This document shows, piece by piece, positions 12,101 to 27,100 of a stretch of 64,000 bases of DNA. The position numbers and the translations under genes are program-made. The stretch comes from Meghimatium bilineatum. Its lineage: Eukaryota; Mollusca; Gastropoda; Stylommatophora; Philomycidae. The stretch covers positions 22,873,965 to 22,937,964 of the forward strand of contig CM067309.1 of NCBI GenBank assembly GCA_034231615.1, written 5' to 3'. Every line of letters begins with the position of its first letter. Positions within the stretch are counted from its first letter, which is position 1. The notes under the pieces were generated by a model that ran no database searches, was not told the origin of the DNA, and saw only the letters and a program-made list of their open reading frames with translations.

Positions 12101-15100
12101 AGATGGCGGGCATGTTGGATATCTTTCGGCCATCCTCTAGACCGGATAATAGTTTTTGGTGTTTCAGTGTAATTCTGATGGAATATGTGATTTCTACATC
12201 TGAATGTGATAGATTAGAACACGGTTTAACCATTTAGAAACTCTGAAATAACGCTGTGACAGATCTAGCAAATCGACAGCGACGAAACACACTGCTCATA
12301 GAAAAATGAAGAGTGATCAGGAGACAACTAAATGTAAAACGATCATATTTGGAACCATTAATATCTGCGGATTAAAAAATAAAGCTGTAGATCTAATAGA
12401 AGAGATGGAAAAACGAAAGATAGTACTACTAGGATTAGCAGACACACGAATAAAAGGCCAAGGAAACAAAAAACTACACAAAGACTACACATTAATATAC
12501 TGTGGTGTACACAAGAATGCGAAAGCAAAACATGGTGTAGCTTTCCTCCTTGACCACGCACTGTCCAAAAATGTCATTAACTCGACCTTTGTGAGCGAAA
12601 GGCTGATAGCGATAACAGTTACAATAGACAACGAGAACACATCATTCTTCCAAGCATATGCACCCTGCAATGCACACAACAACGAAACGGAAAGGGAAGA
12701 ATTTTTTGAAACCGTAAATTATATGATAAATAAGAATAACACAGAAGAAAACGTATTTGTACTTGGAGACTTTAACTCCCACTTGGGACCAGAAAGATAC
12801 GGTATAGATGAGTACATTGGACCATTCAGAGATAAAATAAACAAGATAAATGACAACAGCTACAGATTAATTGAAATGTGCATCCAGAACAACTTATTTA
12901 TAACTAACACATTTTTCAAACACAGAGAATCTAAAGTTCACACCTGGTACAAGTGGAACGATTTAGACTGCAAAAGCCAGATAGACTTTATATTAACAAG
13001 AAGAACCAACAGAAGGAAAATAACAGATGCAAGAACCATACCAAACATGTGTGTAGACACCGACCATAAAGCAGTAATAGTATCTGTAAAAGCAAAAAGA
13101 AAGAAGAAAGACAAAAACAAAGATAACAAACCAACAACAATTAAAATGCACAAGCTGAAGGACGACACGGTACGTGAGCAATACGCACAAAAAATCACAG
13201 AAAAATTACCAGTAGATACTACAACAACAGAAGAAGAATGGAAATCATTCAAAGAAGCTATAACATAAGCAGCAGGATAAGCATGCAGATACAAGAAAAA
13301 TAGTGTAAAGAAACCAAAAATAACAGCATAGTGGAATGAAGACGTCAAAAAAGCCACAAAAGAAAAGAAACAACAATATAAGAAATGGGTCAAAAGCAAA
13401 AACCAAGTAGATTACATAGAATACAAGACAGCAAAAACAAATGCCAAGAAAGTCATTAAAACTGCCAAAATCAACTCATGGAAAGAATATGGAGACATGC
13501 TCAACGCAGATTATAAAAATGCACAGAAGAGGTTCTACAAGAAAATCAAGAACATGAGAAACAAAGATGATATATATGAACCGACAGAAATAATAAATGA
13601 TGAAAACGGTAATGCACTAAAAGAACCGAAGCAAATAATGGAAAGATGGCAACAATATTTCAAGGAACTACTAAATCTAAAAGAAGGAGACGAAGACACA
13701 ACAATAAACACTACAGCAGCGAACCTAGAACCAAATATACTACTATCGGAAATAGAAAATGCAATAAACAAAGCACCAATAAACAAGGCAGCAGGCTCTG
13801 ATAACATACAAACAGAACTTATAAAAGCAGCAGCAGAGAGTGGAAAAAAATGGTTACACAGACTTTTTAATGTGGAAGAAACAAGAAACACCAGAAGACT
13901 GGAGGAACGCGATAATCATTCCCATATGGAAGAAAAAAGGCAGTAAGAGACTGTACAAAATACAAAGTGATATCCTTACTAAGCCACACAGGAAAGATTT
14001 TTAGCAAAATATTAGAGCAACGACTACGAACATATATTGAACCACAACTTCAAAACACCCAAATGGGCTTCCGTAAGAACAAAAGCTGTACGGATGCTAT
14101 CTTTACACTTAGACAACTAACAGAAAGAGCCACAGAAAACAACAAAGAATTATACATCGCATTCGTAGACCAAGAAAAGGCATTCGACAGAGTAGACAGA
14201 CAACAACTATGGAACAACACTATCAATATACGGAGGACCAGAATATTTAATCAACTTATGCAAGGGCATTTATGCAAATAGCCAATGTGCAGTAAGAACA
14301 AATGCAGGTGTGTCCAATAAGTTCCAAATTCAATCAGGAGTTCGCCAGGGATGTGTCCTATCCCCTCTACTTTTTATAATATATATCGACCACATCTGTA
14401 AACTAACAAGTACCAACGAAGAAGATAACATAAAAGACAAATTGAACGAACTACTCTTTGCAGACTACCAAGTACTAATAGCGACATCAGAAGAACAATT
14501 GCAAGACCATATGAACAAATTCCACACAACGTCAAAAAATTCAACATTTAATATTGAAAAGACTGAAATAATGGCAATAGCAAAGAAAGAAAGAAATATC
14601 ACTATCTCCATCGATGATAAACACCTTAAACAAGTAAATGAGTTCACTTACTTAGGAAGCATTATATCGAGTGAAGGGAAAACAAGTAAAGAGATACAAA
14701 ATAGATGCAACAAAACATACCAGACCCTAGGACAGATGACACGCATTTTCAAGAACAAAAATGTAAAATAAGACACTAAAGTTGCATTATACAAGACTAT
14801 CGTTATTCCATCACTATGCTACCATGGCCAAACCTGGACAATGACAGCACAAGACAAAAGAAAAATAGTGACACCAGAAATGACATGTCTACGAAGAATA
14901 CTCAGAGTGTCATTAAGAGATAGAATTAGAAACAATAACATCAGACAGATAACCAAAACAATACCAGTATTGGAACACATCAAAAGACAACAGATCAAGT
15001 GGTTTTCACACGCTTCCAGACTACCACAATATAGCATGCCACAAATGGCCATGACACATAGACATAACGGTTATAAAGCCATAGGCAGACCATGTAAAAG

Positions 15101-18100
15101 ATGGATCACAGAAATCAAAGAAGCCACAGGAACAAACTTACAAACAGCGCACAAGAAGGCCATCTCTAGAGAACTCTTCCACCCCCTGACGCCGCAAGGC
15201 AAAAAGGGACACAGCGTTTAGATAGATAGATTGTTATAGCTGTCGATTCCTAGCTTTTTAATGGAATTATTATATTGTTATAGCTGTAAATTCCTGGCTT
15301 TTTAATGGAATTATTATATTGTCATTGTTATAGCTGTCAATTAGGCATTGTAATGGACTTAATGTTTATTATAATTAGCATATTGTTTTTTGTTGGACAT
15401 TCTTTGTATAGGAAATAGCGGATGCAAGAAAGATAAGAAATCGAATTTTGTGCAACTTTGAGTTGTCTGTTCAGCCATCGATGGATGTCAATGAGAGCAC
15501 AAGACTGCTGCATACTGTTATTGTAGGAGGTGGACCCACTGGTGTAGAGTTTGGTGCAGAGCTGTATGACTTTGTGGAACAGGTTTGAGCATTTCTTCTG
15601 AAAAATTCTAAATTTTGATCTCGTTTGTTGCCGGGCTCGAAAAGGGAGCAAATAATAGTGACAGTGTTACCTGCCATGCATGTCGTAAAAGCTGACTGAG
15701 GATGATTTTTTGTGGAATTGGCTGTCCCATGCCATAGAAGATTAAAGTGATCCAGAAGCTTGCATCAAGATGGTTGTGTCAGGCTGAAAAGCACAGAACT
15801 GTAAATCATAGCACAATGCATTCAGTTCTATGTAAATCATAGCACAATGCATTCAGTTCTATGTAAATCATAGCACAATGCATTCAGTTCTATGTAAATC
15901 ATAGCACAATGCATTCAGTTCTATGGACTACATCCTGCTTCTCTTTCTGAGTTTGTTCTCAAACCTGCAGTTTATCAGAATGTAGTCCGGAGAACAAAGT
16001 CATGGTTTACAGCTTGAATTGTATCATGGTTTACAGCTTGAATGCGATAACTTAGCCTTTTGGCCTGACTTCAACATGGCTTCTGGTTCACTTGATCCTA
16101 TATAGGATGGGACAACCAACTCCAAGGACATCCTTACTTGCCTTTTACAACATGCATGGTAGGTAACAGTGTCACTATTCTTTAGACCCTACGCGTAAAT
16201 CCTGCTAATCTGCAGGAATTTTAGAACAAACAAAGGGAAAAAAATAAGATAAATATAGTTATATAGTTTAAAATGTGGTGACATCATCACGACAATATGG
16301 CGTTGTGTTTTCATTCTGTGAAGCAGGGATCTGTGTTATGTATTATATTCAGTGAATTAATTACTGCAGGGAACTGTCGAGGGTGGAAGAAGCAGAGGAG
16401 GACAAATAAAGACATGGACAGACAACATCAAGGAATGGACAGGGCAAGATATTTCCACACTCATCCGCATCGCTGAGGATAGAATTCGCCAGAAGACTCT
16501 GTGTGCTGAGGCATCCATTGTGGTACCCCTATGACCCTGAAGGGTTATGGTTTTTTTAATATTTAAATTGATTGTGGTCAATAATGCTGCTATCAACCCT
16601 ACACCACCTATCTGACGTTTGGCAGGCATAGAAATTATTATTTATCACTGTCATGACAAGTAATGCTCGTCTCAGTAGGGAAAATCCTAATTCACCTGCA
16701 CCTATAAGATGTGCAACACGCATAAATATAAATCCTCACAACTCTGGTGCTTACAGTTAACAGTACATTATCTGCAAATTTGAAAGAAAATGTGAAAAAG
16801 AAAACTATAGTTTTTTTCCCCCTTTTAATCCTAGTGATACACAGCCTTAAATTTTTTTTTAAATGTTCAACTCTAATTATTTGATTCTTTTTTCACTGTT
16901 CATTTCATTTAGAACAATGATGTCTTCTTTGATTTTTCATTGCTGTTGATTTCATTTAGAGCAATGATGTCTTTTTTTATTCTTTGTTACTGTTCATTTC
17001 ATTTAGAGCAATGATGTCTTTTTTTATTCTTTGTTACTGTTCATTTCATTTAGAGCAATGATGTCTTTTTTGATTCTTTGTTACTGTTCATTTCATTTGG
17101 AACAATGATGTCTTCTTTGTTACTGTTCATTTCATTTAGAGCAATGATGTCTTTTTTGATTCTTTGTTACTGTTCATTTCATTTGGAACAATGATGTCTT
17201 CTTTGTTACTGTTCATTTCATTTAGAACAATGATGTCTTCTTTGATTTTTCATTGCTGTTGATTTCATTTAGAGCAATGATGTCTTCTTTGTTACTGTTT
17301 ATTTCATTTAGAGCAATGATGTCTTTTTGTATTCTTTGTTACTGTTCATTTCATTTAGAGCAATGATGTCTTCTTTGTTACTGTTCATTTCATTTGGAAC
17401 AATGATGTCTTCTTCTCAAACTCCTGCTTATTAGCAGATGTAGTCTGGAGAACAGTATCAGTTGTGTCATGGTTTACAGCTTTACAGGGTTTGAGCCATG
17501 ATATCTGCACCTTTCAGTGCCTCCTTAGTCACCTCTTACAGCATGCATGGCAAGCAATAGTGTTCCTATTTTGTTTCTCATTGTCAAAATAATTAATTAA
17601 AATCTTGCGATCTAAATATTATAAATGCTTATTCTTCTTTTAAACAGGATGTGGCCAGAATTTATAAGCAACAGCAGAAAGATGCGAGAGTGACTTTAGT
17701 TGAATCAAACAAAATATTGTCATCATTCGATGCCAGACTCAGCGCTTATGCTGAAAAGAAAATTAAACAGAGGAAGGGGTTTGAGCTTGTTCGATCTACT
17801 GTTGTTGGTAAGAAACTAATGTAACTCACTTAATGCATTGTTAGCATCATACCCTAATATCCTGCAGTTGGTGAAATTCTAGTATAGATGTCTCATCTGC
17901 TGTACTGTTATTGTTGAAGTTCTAGTCTGGATATTGAAGGCCGCATAGCGCAGTGGTTTTCACAACGGCTTCTTCACATATGAGTGGTCTTTGGTTCATT
18001 CCCCAGTTGAGGCGAAAATGTTTTTCAGACCGCGACAGGCTCCAAGTTCGACCCAGTCTGAAATGGGTACTGAATCAGTCAGAGAAGTAAAGACTGCAAG

Positions 18101-21100
18101 GGAGAGGATATGGCTACCACCCTCATATAGCAGAGATTCTGAAATGTGAGATCGCTAACATCTCACACCCCTACAGCAGTTAAATGCAATGGGTGAACTT
18201 TACTGTTACTTTATGCATATCACAATCATGTATTAGTTTTGTATGCTGATTTTATGTTATCATTTCATTTTTATGTTTCGTGCATGCAACATTTACCACT
18301 ATTATTATTTTTTCTTATTGCAATTATGTGGGCACCATCCGGTTATTTATATTGTCTGTATGGCATCCAGGGTTTGAACTTCTTCTTCTTCAGCGTTCGC
18401 TCTCAAATAACCACAACGAATATTTCGTGTGATTTCCGCCGGGGAGCGTGAGGTACGTTGTGCTGCAAGTTCCACAGTAGAACTGTGATTATTTGCACCC
18501 CGGTTGGCCACTTGTGGTCAGGACGTCCGAGGTCCATCACATCCGTTTTCGTCATTCCTTTATTCGGGTTTGCCCCCTAGTTCGTGACAGTCTGCGTATC
18601 TGTCGCCAGGAACGCTGGTGTGTAGTGCCTCTTCGCCAAGACGCTTGTATTGAACTTCTATTTCAGGGTGCAAATAATAGGGCCACAGTCTTCTTTCCAG
18701 GCATGTCATATGAGGCAACTATGGAAAGTTAAAGATATGCTGACAACCTGTTGTCTGTGAATAATTTGTCACTGGATGTCTTGTCTGAATTTCTTACTTT
18801 TTGTGTTCGGTCACATGGTCCCCATGAATGAGGAAGAGATGCAGGCCAGCGAATATTGCATTTTTGTGGGAGACTCCTTGCTGGTGGGGAATGCTAGGTG
18901 TACTTTTACACAGATATGTCAACAGATCTGACAGAAGAATGATGATCTAGTCGGTCAAGAAATGTATGACACTGGAATGCCTCCCTTCAGGGGCTAAACA
19001 TGCATCCATAAACCCTCATAACATAACCATGTCTGTGAGACAACAAACCTTATACAAGTTCTGGTGTCACCTCGGTTACTCAACTGAGGAGGGCCTTTGC
19101 TTTTGTCAGAAAGGATATGTAATGAGCTACCTACCTGCTCACAGATAAAGGGATTATTTCATCATCATCATGAGTCAAGAGCCACCTGCTCACAGATAAA
19201 GGGATTATTTCATCATCATCATGAGTCAAGAGCCACCTGCTCACAGATAAAGGGATTATTTTATCATCATCATGAGTCAAGAGCCACCTGCTCACAGATA
19301 AAGGGATTATTTCATCATCATCATGAGTCAAGAGCTACCTGCTCACAGATAAAGGGATTATTTCATCATCATCATGAGTCAAGAGCCACCTGCTCACAGA
19401 TAAAGGGATTATTTTATCATCATCATGAGTCAAGAGCTACCTGCTCACAGATAAAGGGATTATTTCATCATCGTCAAGAGCTACCTAATCCCAGATAAAG
19501 GGATTATTTTATCATCATCATGAGTCAAGAGCTACCTGCTCCCAGATAAAGGGATTATTTCATCATCATCATGAGTCAAGAGCTACCTGCTCACAGCTAA
19601 AGGGATTGTTTCATCATCATCATTTACTCATATTTGTGTGGCACAGACAAAAGAGCACAATCTCTGTAACCAATTTTTATCAAGTCTATCAATCATTGAT
19701 TTTTACAGAAGTAACACCTACCAGTGTTAAACTTCAAGATGGCAGTGTGATCCCCTGTGGTCTTGTAGTTTGGAGTACTGGTTTATCCCCAAGAGACTTT
19801 ACTCGATCTTTGAACTGTCAAAAAAACAAAGCTGGACAGGTCAGTTTCATGTTTTTCATGCAAAGTATTTCATACAATAAAGCAATCTGTTAAGTGCTAC
19901 TAATAAAATAAGTAAAAAAAATTGGTCTGTAAAGTGTTAAACATAATATCCAAATTTAAAAAAATAAGTAACAAAAACAGCTGTAGGTTGCTGGGGCCAA
20001 AAGTCAAGTAAAGAATAGCAACACTGTTTACCCTCCATGCATGTCATAAGAGGCGACTAAAGAAGTTCTGGAGTGAAGTTGGCTGTCCCATTCCATAAAG
20101 GGTCAAAGTGATCTAGAAGTCATGCTGAAGTTGTATGTGTCAGGCCTAAAGGTGCAGATACTGAAGTAAAGCTGTAATTCATGCCACAATGCAGTTTAAG
20201 AATGAACACAGAAGAAGTAACATAATAATAAGAAGGGGCAAAATATTAACAGTAACAGAGTTTTATAAATTTAAAAAAAACTGACACATTCAATGTTTTA
20301 ACCAATCTGTCTTTATCAAAGGTTTTTTTTGCTCATATCATCTGTCTATGCCTTCATCAGCTTTGTGTATGTGTACTTACAGATTTGGCTTTCATCAGAA
20401 CCTCAATATCTGATATTTTATCCCACCAAAAATATGTTTTAGCATCTTGCGGAGACAGCTTAGATGAAAATAATTGTGAATCTCAGAATAGCTGACATAT
20501 ACTGTCCATGTTTCACAGGCATAAAGAAGTAATGGTAATACTGCTGCATGACAAGCGCTGGATATGAATTTGGTGGTAGTTTTTATTCCTCTTCTGTCCC
20601 ATACGTTTTTGCACAGTCTTCCAAATATGACACCAGCTTTAGCGATTCTGGTGTTACTTCATCAATAATAACCAAACCATCAGAGGATATCCGGCAAGGT
20701 GGAGAATGAAAAGTAACAAAGCTAAGAAGCAATAACAACTATGATAAAATATTCTTGTTACTGGTAACTAATATAACTAATAAATAGCAAAAATAGTGTG
20801 AGAGAGAAATAACAAAGGAACAAGGACGTTTTCCACATTATGGTCCAATAGGGACCTATATCAAGAAACAACCACGTACTAGAAATAAACACAAACAATC
20901 AATACAACAGACATTCATTTTTGTCTATCGATGGTGCTTTGATGCATAAAATTCAAATAAGCTATTCCCCATCAAGGCCAACAGAGGCTAGAAACTAAGA
21001 CTGGTCAGGCCAACCCAATAACGAGCAGGACCACAGTCCTGTTCAGGCAAACACAGGTGCTGAAGTCAGAGATACCAGGTTGAGAGACTGTGCCAGCAAC

Positions 21101-24100
21101 CATATTATCATACAACTCAATGTTGACATTAGTACTACAGTGGATACCATCCCAATGTGGCATACCAGGAAATGAGGAGGCAGTTATGCTGGCAAAGAAT
21201 TGAGTAAAACAGAAATGAAGAGGCAGACTGGCAAAGGATGGAGCAACACAGGAACAAAAAGACCAATAAATCACCTACCAAGAAAAGAGAACCCTATAAA
21301 AGCTATGAGGAAAGTTTACCTCTCAAAACACAACTATTAATATCTAGACAGAGTTGAGCAGGTTATTATCTTCCGCATCAGAACTGGATACAACGGATTA
21401 GAAAGCTTAAATAGACTTCTTCCATCACCTCTGTGTCTATGTAGGCAAGCAGCACATATCCTGCAGGACTGCATTACACTAAACCATTTAAGGGAGGAAC
21501 ACTGGCCCACAGGTGCAGATATCCACAGAAAGCTGTATGGGAGCAATGAGGAGCTCTCAAATACAGTAGCGTACATTAAGAAAACTGGACTTGCTTTGTA
21601 GACATGTCAAACTGCGAACGAGAAATAACATCGATATTGCGTAGACATGATTTTATTTTTGTTCTTCAAGTACAATGGGATGCAACTGTAAGACTATTCC
21701 AATGTATTGATATTATTGTTTGTGTTTGTTACTAGTTCATGGTTGTATCTTTATATAGGTCAGTATTCATACCAATATTGGACCTTAATGTATATGTCCT
21801 TGTTCCATAGTTTTTTATTTCTCATTGGCATTACTGTACATTTTGTATTTTTGCTATTTATTAGTTTCATTAGTAAATAGTGGCAGCAATAAATAATAAA
21901 CAACATTAGATATACAGATGACACTGTTCTTTTAGCAGAAAGTGAACATGAACTACAAAGACTAATAGATCAAGTCAATAAATCAAGTAATGAATATGGA
22001 CTGGATATAAACATTCAAAAAACAAAAACCATGATAATCAGCAAAGACACAGAAGAACAGGAGGTAAACATAAACATACAGGGAGAGAAACTACAACAAG
22101 TAAAACAGTATCAATATCTTGGACACATAGTCACAAATGATGGCAGATGTGAAACAGAAGTTAAAAGGAGAATAGGAATGGCTAAAAGTACCTTCAATGA
22201 CATGAGGAAATTATTAATATCTAAACAAATTACAAACAAGTTAAAAATGAGAATTATAAAATGCTACATCTATTCCATATTAATGTATGGCTCAGAAACA
22301 TGGACACTAAATAAACAATTAGAAGACAAAATTGATGCCTTTGAGATGTGGGTATATAGAAGAATAGGGAGAACATCATGGAAAGAGAAGAAAACAAATA
22401 AAGAGGTGCTAAAGACACTTAATATGAAGAAAGAACTATTAAGAGAAATAAAGATCAGGCAAATAAAATACTTTGGACACATTAAAAGACATGACACCCT
22501 ATTGAAGACCTTACTTGAGGGTAAAGTCAAAGGGAAGCGAGCAAGAGGTAGGCAGAGATACAAGTGGGAGAGTAACATTACACGATGGACAGGTTACAGT
22601 CTAGCAGAGTGCACCACCAAGACAAGAGACAGGAGATGTTGGAGATACGTTGCAGCCAACCTTCGTTGCGGAGACGGCACTTGATGATGATGATGATGGC
22701 AGCAATACATTATCATAGTGATTACCATAGGTGTTACACTCCTTACTACATCATTAGTGTTTACAGCTTGAGATTGCTGTCTAGATAGGTGAAACTATCG
22801 ACTGTCTGAAGCTCTTCCCCTTTGGTTTTGAGACGAAGGTTGGAATGTGAAGTGTAAGATTTTAAAAAAAAGTAGGTTCAAAAGTTATAGAGGATTGACT
22901 TTGCTGTATGTGTTTCCCATATCTACTCTGTCACTCTCAACGCCTGCTAAAAGTACCACTCATAGCACGTAATGCTGTAGCTTCAAATGATAATTGACAG
23001 GAATCTCCAAAAATATCCACCTTGTAAACAAGACAACACAAGCCGAATTTGAACCTGTGACTTCTTGAACAGCTTAATCACTACACTAGGAAGATCCCAA
23101 AATGAGTGTAAGGTGCAGGCCTCTGTGTTGTTGGTGAAGCGAAAGTTGTTGCACCCACATATATGTTTAAAATTTGCTTTTGCTGTGACATGATCATTTA
23201 AAATACTTTCCATACCTTTTGAGAAAATGCTCTTTGGTTTGTTTTGTCTTTTTACTTAATGACTTTCTGCATGACAAAGTCAAATCATAACAACTTGGTC
23301 CAGACCAATGCAATATATATGTAATAACAGAAATAACTATATATAGTACAAACAATAAAGAGTAAATATGATTATTGATTTTGAAAAATGTTATTTAGTA
23401 GAGTTCGTTATAACAGGATGCACTATAGAGGGTCCCAGCATATATATATATGCACATAGGTTTACACACATTCCTAAGTGTTTCTGAATATGTTTTGCTC
23501 ATGAAAAAAACAGGGCTGCTCAGACACCCTTATTGCTTGCTTACATAATATAAAGATTAGGGGGAGTGTTGCCCAGCCTACATCCTGGTAACCAACAGGA
23601 GCATGAGAGAAAATGTAGAAGAATTTGTTTAAATATATGAATTTTGTGGTGAATCATCTTGAAAAAAATGGTAGTTTCTCAGTTTTTGAATTGTTTCACA
23701 GATTTTGACTGACCGGTTTCTTCGAGTAAAAGATGAACCGAGCAAGAATGTTTTTGCTATAGGAGACTGTGCCGATATATCAGATATGTCGCTGCCTTGT
23801 ACTGCACAGGTAACCCACTCAGATGTTGTGTGTCCTCACTTTTAATATCTTTTTGTTTGTGCATTCTCAAACTCCTTCAGATTAGCAAAGTCCAGAAAAC
23901 AGAATGTGTTAATTATGGAATAGAACATCCAGAATAGGATATGCTACCACTTTTTTTTTGTGGTGGGGAGGAGACTAAACACCTATGGGTATCCATAGTG
24001 TTTGAAGTCAGTTAAATATCGATTACATTTATTTGTATATCTTGTTTTGTACTTTCATCATCATTAAGTTCTGTCTCTGTAACTCAGGTTGGCTGCAGCA

Positions 24101-27100
24101 AACTTTGTGAACTTTTAGTTTTCCACAAGATGTCAATAAACCCCTAGAGCATTATCAATGCTCTGACAATAAACTAGAAGGAGGTATGCCCACTGACCAC
24201 ACAAGTGCCATTAGTAAAATTTAAGGGAGATAAGAGAGACCATTCAATTATCAGTAGTCTGATTCAGGAAGCAGAAGCAAGAAATTCCACAGGTAGACAA
24301 GAAGTGGCAAAATAAATGTGTAGGCCTATGGTGATGACCATTGTCACAACAGAAACATACAGACATATTAATTAAAATATAAACTAATAAATGTATTTAA
24401 TACTTGATCCTTATTAATTGTTTTGTGCGGCGGCTACTGGCAGAATAGTGACTGAATAATTTCCAACTGCAACTTATAAATTATCACACACAGAACAGAA
24501 CATGTTCGTTGCATGAATGTTAACAAAACATTAATCTTCTTACATGATCTAGACATGGTACATGTAAAATTCCAATCATATTAAAATACGTCACATGAAA
24601 GACATTAATGTAGAATAGATGTAGCATTTAATAATTCTAATTTTTAGCTTGTTTGTAATCTATTTAGATGTCAATATTATGCTCATGTCATTGAAAATAC
24701 TTTTAGCCATTCCTATTTTTCTTTTAACTTCTCTTTCACATGTACCATCGTTTGTGGTTTTGTGTCCAAGATATTGACAATGTTCTACTTGTTGTATTAT
24801 CTCTCCATGTATGTTTATATTTAGCACCTTAACTTCATCACCAGCAAAGTGAAAAATAAAATAGCAGCATTTGAAACAAAATGTTACAGAAAAATCCATG
24901 GAATACCACTGACCAAAATGAACGCCTGTGTAGCATCCTGGGAGAAATGAGTGTAAAAGAAAACTGGCTAAACAGCATGGTTCTTTCCAGAAAACTACAA
25001 TATTTTGGCCATATCAAATACCATGACAACCTTGAGAAAGACCATAATGTAGGGGATGATCCAGGGAGACGAACAAGAGGAAGATAAAGAAGAAGAAGAC
25101 ATTAACAGAAGCAAAAAGACAGGCCCAAGATCAACAGAAGTTTCGAAAGGCTGTGATGACTGCTACATCCTGTTCAGGATCTTCTACCTGATTAAAAAAA
25201 ACCTGATCTGCTGTGATTTTGCTGATTATCATGGTTTTTGTTTTTTGGATATTTATATCTCGTTCATATTCTTTACTCTTAATTCTCTACTCAAATATTC
25301 CATATTCTTTAAATATTAGTTTCCCACTGAAGATGGATGTGTTGGGCCATTGACGCAAATAAAACTGTGACACAATGCATTTCCATTCTCTGGACTACAT
25401 CCTGCTGAAAATCTTGTAGGACAATGGTCCTGCTACAAGGGAGATTCAGGAGGAGTTTGAAAATGAAAGCTGAAGAAGAAATGTTAGTTTTAGCAATTTT
25501 GAAGATCTCAATGCTCATGTAGTTTGAAACCAATATTTTCTGTTCATAAAAATATTTGTAGGTAGCCGAACGGGAAGGTCGTTATCTAGCAAAATTCCTC
25601 AATTCTGGTTGTGATGAAAGTAAAATTGGTCCATTCAAGTTTGAGAGCTTGGGAATGTTGGCTTATATAGGTCGATACGAGGGTGTCAGTGATACACCAC
25701 AACTGAAGTTTAAGGGTGAGTAGAAATGTTTGGTCATGGCAACAAATATTTGGATCTGAAAGCACATGTGATGTGTTTTATTTTGTTTAAGTTGGTTGTT
25801 AATAATTAACAATTCCAAGATGGCAGGCAGTGTGTTCGTGTAGTGGGAAATTCTTAGCAATAATTTGTGTAAATGGGTTAAAATTCAATGTTTCAAATTA
25901 TATAAGTACAAGAAAATTATCAGTTTATGTAGTTTTAGAACAGATCTAAAGTAGGTCTCAGAGCAAATATTTAGGAAGCGTCTTTACAGAGGATGGCAAA
26001 CGTGATAGAGAGATTGAAACAAGATGTCAGAAAGCCATGCTGTGACTTACCAGCTGTCGCCAATACCCAAAACACCCATCAATCTGCATGGCTACAAAAT
26101 GACAATTGATAAACAGTATTTTTACACTAACTCTGACATGGACCTTGACAAAGACACTAGTGAAAAATATTACAGTATGAAATGAGATGCTTGAGGAAAT
26201 TATAAATGTCATCAGAAGAGATCAAAGGAAAACTGAAGATAATCTCAAGCCAAAACTACATTGAAAGACGGTAAACTAGGTGGTTTCGTCATGTCTAGAG
26301 AATGGAACAAATGCAACTAGCCCTTCGTGCATATAATAGCAGAAGATTGGGCTACAAGGCACAAGGAAGACCAAGAACTAGATGAATAGAGATAATCAAA
26401 GAAACCTTAAAGAGACACGGACTGACCATGACCAGTGCGACCCAAGTGGCCAACGATAGACAACTCTAACTTTCCCCCCACAATGCTTAACAGCACAAGT
26501 GGAAAGGAGAATAGGTTGTAGATAGAAGTTTGTGCTCCCTTCTTGCTTAGCCAGACTAGTGATGCAGTCCGTTATCAGGGCCACCACAAGAAGTAGATTC
26601 TTCGTTGCTCTAGTAATCTGACGCAGGTGCTACTACATTTTAGACCCTTGTATAATAATAAGACCCATAACCAGCTATGGTCGTAGGGGTGCCACACTGG
26701 ACAGCACAAAAAGCCCTCCAAACATCTCTATCCTCAGCCATTCAGATTAGTGTATAATAATCACGCCCAAACCATGCGGCAAAATGTAAACATGACCAAA
26801 CTGTAAATATGACCTGAAGTACTGGTTTTGTTTAATGACGGACTAATACACCGACTACTTTAATATGCTGTTGCTGAAAAGCGTCATAGAAAAAAGCACT
26901 GCTGCATTTTAGTAGTATATGCAGCTTATTTTAGTAAAGGACCTAGTGAATTAAATTAGACTAGTTTGTGGATTTCTCTTTCAATAGTTGCATCTGCCAT
27001 TCATTTCAGTTGCATTCATTGGTCACAGTAAGTCTCTATCCATTGTCTTTTCTCTGCTTTTTCTGTGAGGCGTCGCAGTATTGAATTACAATAGGTGTTT

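Larger units (their letters stand above)
12065..15229 (+). mobile_element. Near-full-length RTE-type LINE
   Basis: 3.2 kb with a 5' leader (contains CCGGTCAAGATGGCGGG), an endonuclease ORF, a broken reverse transcriptase ORF and a short GATAGATAGA tail. It is inserted in a minisatellite within intron 2 of the NADH dehydrogenase, in the same orientation as the gene. Confidence 0.88.
20690..22765. repeat. Foldback element with captured LINE tail, interrupted by a younger LINE
   Basis: The left arm, about 20733-20905, is the inverted complement of the right arm, about 21712-21891, continued after the LINE at 22708-22760. Arms share AACTAATAAATAGCAAAAAT, GGAACAAGGAC, GGTCCAAT and AAACACAAACAAT. 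The interior holds an RNase H LINE tail. The left outer edge (CAGAGGATATCCGGCAAGG) resembles the palindrome's edge at 11260. Confidence 0.7.

Noticed and set aside
12057-15237. 8-bp target-site duplication ATTGTTAT of the RTE element
   Set aside because: The word also occurs in the minisatellite units on both sides, so duplication cannot be distinguished from the repeat.
19097-19498. 133-residue open frame of repeated His-rich peptides
   Set aside because: It lies wholly in a 51-bp minisatellite whose length is a multiple of three, inside an intron; both strands are open for the same reason.
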